Source: Streptomyces sp. NBC_01775
GTDB lineage: Bacteria > Actinomycetota > Actinomycetes > Streptomycetales > Streptomycetaceae
Direction: 5' to 3'
DNA: 64,000 nt
Assembly: GCF_035917675.1 (NCBI RefSeq)
Contig: NZ_CP109104.1
Location: 3,410,001 to 3,474,000 of the forward strand
The translations under genes and the position numbers were made by a program. Below, one piece after another: positions 8,326-15,299 of this stretch. Each line of letters begins with the position of its first letter. Position 1 is the stretch's first letter. Under the pieces are notes generated by a model. The model was not told the origin of the DNA. It worked only from the letters and a program-made list of their open reading frames with translations, and searched no databases.

Positions 8326-9858
8326 CTACGTGCGCCGGTAACTGAAGGTTCGCGTACCTTCCCAGGTTCTCTTCTTGATGCGGTACCTATGCGCCTTTTC
8401 CTCGGCCAGGTGACCGGGGCCAAGATTGATCACGTCGGCGCGGCGCCAGGTGCCGTCGATTTCCTGGTCCACGAAATAGGAGAACTCGTTGAAATCTTTC
8501 GTCGAAGACTCGAACGAGTTCCTGACGGTGAGAACTTTTCCGCCCTTCGTGGACGACCTCGACAGCTCGACGGTCTGATCCACCCAGATGGTGCGGGCGC
8601 CGTCCAAAGGTGCCCACCTTCCGGCCTTCTTGCCGTTCACGGTGACGGACGCGCTCTGCGCGGACACGCTGGAGTCGAGGCGTCGTGTCAGCCGGATGCC
8701 GGTGTTGGCCGGATCGACCGTCACCGTGAACTGGCTCCAGCCGCCGGGGCCGAACGCGCGGCCGTCGTCGGTGACGACGCGTCTGTAGGAGGCCGACGGC
8801 TCGGCGGAGTCCGGGAGGGCGAGGAACATCACCCCGGCCACGACGGCGGCCAGGGTTGTCACGAGCCCGGTGAGCAGGACGCCACGGCGTGCAATCGACG
8901 GGAACTTCCGCTCGGAGGCGGGGTCCACCGTGGCCTGTCCGTGCAGCTGATGGCCGGGTTCTTCGGCTTCCGAGGCCAGCGCGCCCGTGGACTCGGACTC
9001 CCTGGAGCTGATCATGGCCATGACGGCGGGAGGGAGCCAGCCGTCGCTCGGCCAAGGGCCGGCCAGCCGGGCGAGAATCTCGGCGAGAGGGGGCCGGGCG
9101 GCGGGGTCCTTCGCCAGGCAGGCGACGATCAGGTCGCGATGCTCGGGCCCGACAGTGATGTCGCGCAGGTCGGGTGGTTCGCTGGTGATACGACGGAGAA
9201 CGGCGGCGGTTGTCTCGCCCTCGAAAGGACTGCGTCCGGTGGCCGCGAATGCCAGGACCACACCAAGGGCGAACACGTCGCCGGCGGCTGCGGGCCGATG
9301 TCCGTTCACCTGTTCCGGGGACATGTAGGCGTAGGTCCCCAACACGGCGCCGGTCGCGGTCATCTTGCCGGCGTCCTGCGTGCCGGCGATACCGAAGTCG
9401 ATGATTCTCGGGCCGTCGGCGGCCAGGATCACGTTGCCGGGTTTGAGATCCCGGTGCACCAGCCCGCACGCGTGAATGGCGGCCAGCCCCTCCGCGAGCC
9501 CCGCACCCAGAGTCCGAACGGCCTGTGCGCCGAGGGGGCCGTGTTCGGTGACGGCGCCGTGCAGGGAAGGGCCGGGGATATAGGCGGTGGCCATCCACGG
9601 CGGATCGGCGTCGGGATCGGCGTCGATGACCAGTGCGGTATGGAATCCCCCGACCCTGCGGGCGGCCTCGACCTCGCGGGCGAATCGGGCGCGGAATCGC
9701 TCACGCTGCGCGTATTCGTACCGGATCAGCTTCACCGCGACCGGACGTCCTCCGGGGGAACGACCGAAAAACACCTGCCCCATGCCGCCTTCGCCAAGCC
9801 GCCCCACCAGCCGGTACTTGCCGACACACCGCGGGTCGCCGGGCCGCAGAGGATCCAC
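8326..9858 (-). CDS. Membrane Ser/Thr protein kinase (PASTA-less) with extracellular beta-sandwich domain
   Basis: A 510-residue receptor-type kinase. Counting from the GTG at 9858, which follows TGGAGGG, the kinase domain spans about 14-266. It has GEGGMG in the P-loop, Lys43, HRDLKPGN at 135-142, DFG at 154-156 and an APE-equivalent SPEQ. A linker leads to a transmembrane helix at about 326-348, and the last 160 residues lie outside. That outer domain (FTVTVDPANTGIRLTRRLD, then a VNG turn and an aromatic-rich end) resembles the beta-sandwich at the C-terminus of DUF2961/GH172 proteins, so it may sense carbohydrate. An ATG 13 codons upstream is possible but lacks a ribosome binding site. It probably signals to the FHA protein encoded downstream. 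Confidence 0.9.
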   Translation of the reverse strand: MDPLRPGDPRCVGKYRLVGRLGEGGMGQVFFGRSPGGRPVAVKLIRYEYAQRERFRARFAREVEAARRVGGFHTALVIDADPDADPPWMATAYIPGPSLHGAVTEHGPLGAQAVRTLGAGLAEGLAAIHACGLVHRDLKPGNVILAADGPRIIDFGIAGTQDAGKMTATGAVLGTYAYMSPEQVNGHRPAAAGDVFALGVVLAFAATGRSPFEGETTAAVLRRITSEPPDLRDITVGPEHRDLIVACLAKDPAARPPLAEILARLAGPWPSDGWLPPAVMAMISSRESESTGALASEAEEPGHQLHGQATVDPASERKFPSIARRGVLLTGLVTTLAAVVAGVMFLALPDSAEPSASYRRVVTDDGRAFGPGGWSQFTVTVDPANTGIRLTRRLDSSVSAQSASVTVNGKKAGRWAPLDGARTIWVDQTVELSRSSTKGGKVLTVRNSFESSTKDFNEFSYFVDQEIDGTWRRADVINLGPGHLAEEKAHRYRIKKRTWEGTRTFSYRRT

Positions 9859-9954
9859 CCAAGCCCTCCACCGTTCGCTATGAGGGCCCCATACCAATGC
9901 ACCACCAGCCCCTCGGAAAGGCTAGGGCCACGTGCTCACAGGATGACCCAATCG

Positions 9955-9996
9955 TGCACCACCTCCATCGATCCCATGCACCAGCTTCATCGATCC
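9955..9996. repeat. Paired 20-bp direct repeats upstream of the kinase gene
   Basis: Two 20-base repeats, 9955-9974 and 9977-9996, match at 18 positions (TGCACCA....CATCGATCC) with a 22-base period. They lie about 100 bases upstream of the kinase GTG and 32 bases past the dehydratase stop. They are a candidate operator for the kinase promoter. Confidence 0.6.
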
Positions 9997-10027
9997 ATAA
10001 CAAGCTGTGGGGGCGTGGACGGAGGGC

Positions 10028-13000
10028 TCAGTGGGAGGCGTGCGCGGCCCGGTCGAGGAGGCGTCGCCACACCCCGTAGGAGGCCGCCTCCTCGGTGGGA
10101 CGCAGCCCCATGCGGTTGCAGTGCATGTGCAGCAGGGCCAGGACGATGTCGCCACGATCCGCCAGGAGTTCGCCTGTCCGCTCCAGCTCGGTCATCCGGC
10201 GGGTGAGCCGCTCGGCGGCCGGGCGCCACACGGCGGCGGCCTGGTCGAGCAGTTCGCGGGTCGGGCCGTCTTCGGTGCGTGCCGTCCACAGGCTGCGCCC
10301 GGCCGTCCGGTACACGTCGCCACCGGCGTTTCGCGCCGCCGCGAGGCGGGCGAGGGCGTGGCGTGCCTCGGTTTCGGGGATCAGACAGGCGCACAGCCGG
10401 TCGACGGTGAGGGCGACGAACGCGGCACGCTCCTGGTCCGGCTCCAGGCGCACGTCCGGCAGGCCGGTCCCGGAGCCGCGAAGGCGCCGGAGGAGTTGGA
10501 CGACGGCAGTGCTGTCCTGACGGAACCACTCCTCGGCGTCTGCGATCAACTCGGGGCCGCCGTAACGCTCGACCTCGCGCTGATAGCTCACGAAGGTGTG
10601 GTCCGAGATGTGCCCGTCCCGGGCGAGGCCGTAGGCCCAGGCGGTCACCTCGCGCAGGACGTCCGGGCGCGCGGACTCCTCGGGCACGAAGAACCGCACC
10701 CGCAGATGGGGAGCCGGATCGCCGTAGCGTAGGAAGAACGGCGCTGCCACGCCGTACTGTTCGGACAGTCGCTCGGTGAGGCCCGCCAGACCCACCCCCA
10801 GCAGCGCGTCATGGGCGTCGGGCTCGGCGTAGAGCTTCACGGCCAGCCAGTCGCTGCCGACCCGCTTGCCCCTTGCGCCGGGATCCTCGGCGATGGCGCG
10901 GACCGGGCGGGGCTTGATGTGCTGGGCCACTCGGCCCGGGTCCTGGCTGGTGCGTACGAGGGGCACCACGATCTCGGAGGCATACGGCTCACCGGCGGCG
11001 TCCCGCAGGAAGCCCTCGTCGGGTGCGGGCAGCACCTCCTCCAGGACGATCCCCTCCTCCGGAGCCTGTTCCAGGCTGTCGCGCAGCTCGCGCAGGGAAG
11101 GGGCGCTGGTGAGGTCGAGCAGCAGAGTGTTGTCGTTGCTGGCGATGTTGACCAGGCGGGGCACCAGCCACGTCTCGGCCCAGGCGCCGACGGCCTCGGC
11201 GAACGCGGCCAGGCCGTCTCCCTCCCCGTTGCCGTGACTACTGGGGGTTGGCGCGAGCTCGCCCGGTCGCAGCCGCCACCGCGCCCGGCGCAGCACCAGG
11301 TTGCCCCGCTCGACGCGGGGCAGGAACGGCATGCTCCAGCTCAGACCTTCCCAGCTGAACCACGAGACCGTGCTCGAGAGGGCCTGGGAGACCTCCAGCA
11401 GGAACCGGCAAGGGTCCGGAGCACCTGCCCAGTTGAGCATCGTGCGATCGGTGACGTGCAGCCGCCGGCCCAGCGTGCGGCTGCGCAGATAGAGCTTTCC
11501 GTCGGCCACGCCGACGAGGACGTCGTCCAGACGGATCACGTGATCCTCGTCCCGGCCGGGCGTGACGTTGACCGGCAGTTCCCACGTGTGCGCGGTGGGG
11601 CGGATCACGACGTTGATGGACCGGGCTTCCTGGGGGAGGGAGGTCAGCTCGGCGCAGACGGCGTCGCCCTGGCGCCGCTCCTCGGCGGCGGCCAGCTCCC
11701 GCAGCGACGCTTGCGTCTCGTCGTCGAGGAGATCGTGGAATCGGGCGAAGGTCCGGCCGCCCATCACGACCCCGGCGGTGCCGCAGATACCGCGCCATTG
11801 ATCACGGCCGGGGCCGGGTGCCACAAGGGCCAGGTACAGGTCGAGGACGGGCATCGGCGGCCGGTGGTCGTCCTCGGCGGCCGAGACCTCGGCCAGCTCT
11901 TCGAGCAGCCGGTCGTCGAGCTGGACGCTCAGCTCCCGGCGGGCCAGGGCCCCGGTGACCAGCCGGTTCAGCACGGCCTCCCGTGTCGGCCCGTCCGGCC
12001 GGTCCGCCCGGTCCGCGGGCTGCTGGACGACGCCGGGCAGCGGATACGCCTGTCCTGGGGAGAGGTATCTGCGCGGCGGGCCGAGGCCGGTCTCCGGGGT
12101 CAGCGCCTCCAGCAGGGGGATCTCGGAGCGGTGGCCGTACCGTTCGGAGAAGGCGTCGGCGTACTCCTTGAGATGCGGCGGGTAGCGGTCTTCCGCGCCC
12201 ACGCGCATGAACACGCGGGCGGCCTCTTCGGCCAGGTCGGCCACGGGCCGGGGAAGGACCAGAGGCGCGTCGAGGTCCAGCGCCGAGTCGATCTGGAGGG
12301 TCGGGCCCGAGTGACCGCCGATGGCATCGGGCATCGGCGCGCTCACCGTCTTGAGCAGTTCCGATATCGGGACCTCACCCTGGTTGAACGCGCTGATCGC
12401 GGCCTCCACACCGTCGATGGCGCGCGCGACGGCGGGGTCGGTGACGGGCGGCAGCATCGAGCCCAGCAGTGAGTTGTCCCGGTCCGTCCGGCCGGTCGGC
12501 GGGACGAGCAGCCGGGGGCGCTCGGCGGTGATGAGGATGTCGCTGTCGAAGAGGCCGTCGAGCAGGGCCGCGATCCGCTCGGCACCGGCCTTCGGATAGG
12601 CCTCGGTGAGCAGAGCGGTGAGGTCGCCGAGCGTCGTCGGCGTACGGGTGTGGTCGAGCACGGACCGTATCGGCGCGGTGAGCCGTACGCTGACGGAGCG
12701 TCGGCCCTTGGGCTGTACGGTCCGCCCGCCGTCGTCATGCGCGCCGTGGTGAGCGGCCTCGGCCCTGTCGCGCAGCCCGTAGCCTTCGGCGGTGGACAGC
12801 CACACCCGGCCGCGGGCCACGTGGAGCAGGTCGTTGCGCCGCACTCTCAGGTCGTGGGGGCGCTCCGCGCCGAAGGCGAGCCGCTTCACCAGGTGCATGA
12901 CCCACCCGGAGTCCGCGCGTGCGCGGGCCGTTCCGATGGCGGCCGGGCCGAGCCGGGTGCGCTGCTCCTCGCCGAAGGTGCCGGTGGTCACGCCCGCGAA

Positions 13001-13339
13001 GAGGCCGAACGGCGTCGAGCGGAAGCTCATCCGGTTCAGGTAGCGGCTGAGGCCGCGGACGGCCTTCCGCCGGCTCTTGCCGGTGAGGCCGTCGAACCGC
13101 TCAACGGCGTCCGCCAGATGAGGCGAGGCGGCCCGCACCGCGTCCGGCACGCCCGGGGTCCACCACAGCTTGAGGAGCTGATCCGCGTATTCGTCCTGCC
13201 AGGCGTCCGTGCGCACGGCGTCGCCGTCCGCCACGGGCAGCGACCTGAGCAGTTCGAGCATCGGGCGTGCGGGCAGGGCCGGCGCCCTGAGCATGAAGAA
13301 CCCGCAGGCCCGGTAGGTGTCGGCGGTCTCTTCGCTCAT
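10028..13339 (-). CDS. lanB: Full-length class I lanthipeptide dehydratase (LanB)
   Basis: A 1103-residue enzyme that dehydrates Ser and Thr in the precursor using glutamyl-tRNA. The N-terminal glutamylation domain spans roughly residues 10-750 and carries the conserved MSFRSTPFGLFAGVTTG stretch near residue 100. The C-terminal SpaB-type elimination domain, about residues 830-1103, starts DWLAVKLY and ends with the family's HMHCNRMG motif. Both halves are in one chain, as in NisB, unlike split thiopeptide dehydratases. The start ATG overlaps the cyclase stop (ATGA), so the two are translationally coupled. Longer upstream reading lies inside the cyclase gene and is not used. The substrate is presumably the precursor at 14908-15060. 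Confidence 0.94.
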   Translation of the reverse strand: MSEETADTYRACGFFMLRAPALPARPMLELLRSLPVADGDAVRTDAWQDEYADQLLKLWWTPGVPDAVRAASPHLADAVERFDGLTGKSRRKAVRGLSRYLNRMSFRSTPFGLFAGVTTGTFGEEQRTRLGPAAIGTARARADSGWVMHLVKRLAFGAERPHDLRVRRNDLLHVARGRVWLSTAEGYGLRDRAEAAHHGAHDDGGRTVQPKGRRSVSVRLTAPIRSVLDHTRTPTTLGDLTALLTEAYPKAGAERIAALLDGLFDSDILITAERPRLLVPPTGRTDRDNSLLGSMLPPVTDPAVARAIDGVEAAISAFNQGEVPISELLKTVSAPMPDAIGGHSGPTLQIDSALDLDAPLVLPRPVADLAEEAARVFMRVGAEDRYPPHLKEYADAFSERYGHRSEIPLLEALTPETGLGPPRRYLSPGQAYPLPGVVQQPADRADRPDGPTREAVLNRLVTGALARRELSVQLDDRLLEELAEVSAAEDDHRPPMPVLDLYLALVAPGPGRDQWRGICGTAGVVMGGRTFARFHDLLDDETQASLRELAAAEERRQGDAVCAELTSLPQEARSINVVIRPTAHTWELPVNVTPGRDEDHVIRLDDVLVGVADGKLYLRSRTLGRRLHVTDRTMLNWAGAPDPCRFLLEVSQALSSTVSWFSWEGLSWSMPFLPRVERGNLVLRRARWRLRPGELAPTPSSHGNGEGDGLAAFAEAVGAWAETWLVPRLVNIASNDNTLLLDLTSAPSLRELRDSLEQAPEEGIVLEEVLPAPDEGFLRDAAGEPYASEIVVPLVRTSQDPGRVAQHIKPRPVRAIAEDPGARGKRVGSDWLAVKLYAEPDAHDALLGVGLAGLTERLSEQYGVAAPFFLRYGDPAPHLRVRFFVPEESARPDVLREVTAWAYGLARDGHISDHTFVSYQREVERYGGPELIADAEEWFRQDSTAVVQLLRRLRGSGTGLPDVRLEPDQERAAFVALTVDRLCACLIPETEARHALARLAAARNAGGDVYRTAGRSLWTARTEDGPTRELLDQAAAVWRPAAERLTRRMTELERTGELLADRGDIVLALLHMHCNRMGLRPTEEAASYGVWRRLLDRAAHASH

Positions 13340-14757
13340 GTCTCCCCCATGCCCCGGTCCGGTCTCGTCCCCGCCTCGGTCCCGCCCGGTTCGTGCCCGC
13401 GCGGGAGCCTGGGAGTCAGGAACAGCAGCTCGTCCCACTCGGCCGCCGCGTCGGACACGGCGCCGAGGAGGGCGAGCAGGACTCCGGCCGCACCGTTCAA
13501 CAGGCCGGGGTTGTGCTCCTGCCCTCCCCACGGGTCGTAGTCAGGGAAGAGGTAGGGGTGGTCCGGGTCCGCGTACGAGCACAGCTGCGACAGGAACTCG
13601 TCGTGCATGCGCCACAGGTCCGGCACGCCCGTCTGTGCGGCGGCGCGGCCGTAGACGGTCAGCAGCCCGGCCAGCCCGTGGCACAGCGTGGGTGAGTTGA
13701 TGCGCTGATGCTCGGCAGGGGTGCGTTCGACGCCGAGGAGCGTGGCCACCGCGAGGTCGGTCGGCTCCGGGTCGCCGCAGGCCGCCGAGGCCGGCAGCAG
13801 GGACGCGGCGACACCGGGCGCGCCATAGCACCACGCGCTCCTGGCCGGTACCTGCGGAGAATCGGTGTCGGGGCGCCCGGAGTCCGGGTGGGGCAGCAGA
13901 AGGTTGGCCCACGCCGGATAGTCGAGGCCGTCGATACGCAGCGCTCCGAGTGTCTGGGCAAGGTCACGGATTCCCTGCCGTACCCGGTGTGGCCGTGCGT
14001 CCACGCGCACGAGGCCGGCCGCGTGGGCGGTGTCGGGGCGGCAGAGGGCCGCGAGAATGCCCGCAGGGCCGTGGGCGAACCCCAGGTTGTACACGCCGTC
14101 GGGAAAGTTCTTCACGTATCCCGGAAGGGGCGTCGGCTGTCCGTCGGGGCCCGGAATGCTGGGGAAATGGGAGGGCGCGCAGAACCACCTGAGCTTGCCG
14201 CCGTCATCCTGGGTCAGATCCACCAGGTAGTCGACAAGGCGGCCCGTGGCCTCTCTGGCCGCGTCCGTCGCGCGCCCGCCGAGGACATCCGCTGCTTTGA
14301 GGAGCGCGGCGAGCCAGCCTGCCGCGCCCGCGATGACGTCGTAATCGTGAGAGGCGACGCTTCCCGCGGCGGTGTGGAGCGTGATCGCCAGCGTCTGCCG
14401 GGCGAGCCGGTCGGTCATCGTGGCGAGCGTCGGGAGGTAGCGCGGCTCCAGACGGGCGTACTCGGTCACCGCCCAGACGACACCCGCGGTGCCGAGGTAC
14501 AGACCGGGTGCGTTCAAGGGCGCGGCGGCACTCGCCTCGGCGGTGCGCCGCAGCTGGAGCTGACCCGCTTTGAAGTAGCGGTCGTCGTCGAAGACTTCGG
14601 CGGCATACCGGAGGGCGAGCGCGACGCCGGGGGCACCGTCGGCGAGATCCGCCTTCACTGCGGCGTCGCCGGCCGATTCCATGAGCCGGTCAGCCACCTC
14701 GCGAGCCAGCCGCAGAACCTCGTCGTCGGTCACTTTCCCCGCGGAACGAGACTCCAT
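13336..14757 (-). CDS. lanC: Lanthipeptide cyclase (LanC)
   Basis: A 473-residue zinc enzyme that adds Cys thiols to dehydrated residues to make lanthionine rings. The LanC signatures are present: the GFAHGPAG helix region, WCYG with the first zinc Cys, and CHG supplying the second Cys and the His. The chosen ATG gives MESRSAGKV; the frame stays open 30 codons upstream, but that extension lacks family features. The gene lies 150 bases downstream of the precursor gene and overlaps the dehydratase gene by four bases. Its C-terminal tail of about 25 charged residues after the last helix is not conserved in the family. Confidence 0.94.
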   Translation of the reverse strand: MESRSAGKVTDDEVLRLAREVADRLMESAGDAAVKADLADGAPGVALALRYAAEVFDDDRYFKAGQLQLRRTAEASAAAPLNAPGLYLGTAGVVWAVTEYARLEPRYLPTLATMTDRLARQTLAITLHTAAGSVASHDYDVIAGAAGWLAALLKAADVLGGRATDAAREATGRLVDYLVDLTQDDGGKLRWFCAPSHFPSIPGPDGQPTPLPGYVKNFPDGVYNLGFAHGPAGILAALCRPDTAHAAGLVRVDARPHRVRQGIRDLAQTLGALRIDGLDYPAWANLLLPHPDSGRPDTDSPQVPARSAWCYGAPGVAASLLPASAACGDPEPTDLAVATLLGVERTPAEHQRINSPTLCHGLAGLLTVYGRAAAQTGVPDLWRMHDEFLSQLCSYADPDHPYLFPDYDPWGGQEHNPGLLNGAAGVLLALLGAVSDAAAEWDELLFLTPRLPRGHEPGGTEAGTRPDRGMGET

Positions 14758-14883
14758 AGCTCCGCCGTTCCCTCTCTCAGCCTTTTCAGCAAATCTCGGC
14801 CTTCCCAGCAAACGACCATACGGAGGGCTCTGGGATCCCCTGTACACGGACCGCGGGGCCCTCCGCGTGGCTCGCGATGGGTG

Positions 14884-14906
14884 TGCGTCACATCAGATGT
14901 GGCGTG
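14884..14906 (-). terminator. Possible attenuator hairpin after the precursor gene
   Basis: Just past the precursor stop is a small stem built on CACAT/ATGTG, extended with one mismatch. Many lan operons have a weak terminator here so that the precursor is transcribed in excess over the enzymes. The stem is short, so this is tentative. Confidence 0.3.
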
Positions 14907-14907
14907 G

Positions 14908-15060
14908 TCAGCAGCACCCGCTGAGCGTGTCCGTGCAGAGTGACGTGCGCGACGTCGCGCACCCGCCGTTATCCGTGGCAGCGGCGGAACTGGTGGAAAC
15001 CGCCGCGTGACCAACACGCAGGTCGAGGGAGAATTCGTCTTCCAGCAGGTCTTCGCTCAT
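14908..15060 (-). CDS. lanA: Class I lanthipeptide precursor, FxLD family (50 aa)
   Basis: A 50-residue precursor in the gap between exporter and cyclase genes, with a strong GGAGGGAAC ribosome binding site. The leader begins MSEDLLEDEFSLDLRV. The FSLD box at residues 10-13 matches both the F-N-L-D recognition box of class I leaders and the FxLD(V)RV signature of the actinobacterial FxLD family. The C-terminal part is rich in Ser and Thr and has four Cys at 34, 42, 49 and 50, the last two adjacent at the C-terminus. A Gly-Gly at 32-33 precedes the first Cys, but FxLD leaders are not known to me to be cut there. Up to four (methyl)lanthionine rings are possible. The mature start is unknown. 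Confidence 0.93.
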   Translation of the reverse strand: MSEDLLEDEFSLDLRVGHAAVSTSSAAATDNGGCATSRTSLCTDTLSGCC

Positions 15061-15143
15061 TTTGTTCCCTCCGATAAGGGGCCCGTACGGGAATCTCTGG
15101 GAAATCGGCGTTTGTGAATACCGGATTTCCCGGAGCCTCATGG

Positions 15144-15173
15144 AACGTAGCCGAGCGCCACGAGCAGCGTCAA
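15144..15173 (-). promoter_or_regulatory. Sigma-70-like promoter for the precursor gene
   Basis: On the minus strand TTGACG (15168-15173) is followed after 18 bases by TACGTT (15144-15149), a good vegetative promoter. It would give a leader of about 80 bases before the precursor ATG and lets the precursor be transcribed independently of the exporter. Confidence 0.7.
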
Positions 15174-15299
15174 CACATCTGCCGCATCGGCCACTTGGGC
15201 AACTGAGGCGGCAGGGAAACCGCCCTGGCGCGTATCGGGATTGTCCGGCGCAAGAATGCTCGGTGTACCGAAGTGCAGGTGAACAGGGGCGAGTTGGTA

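Noticed and set aside
14730..15017. Overlapping minus-strand frame across the precursor
   Set aside because: It is out of frame with the FxLD precursor, which has the ribosome binding site, leader motif and cysteine pattern.
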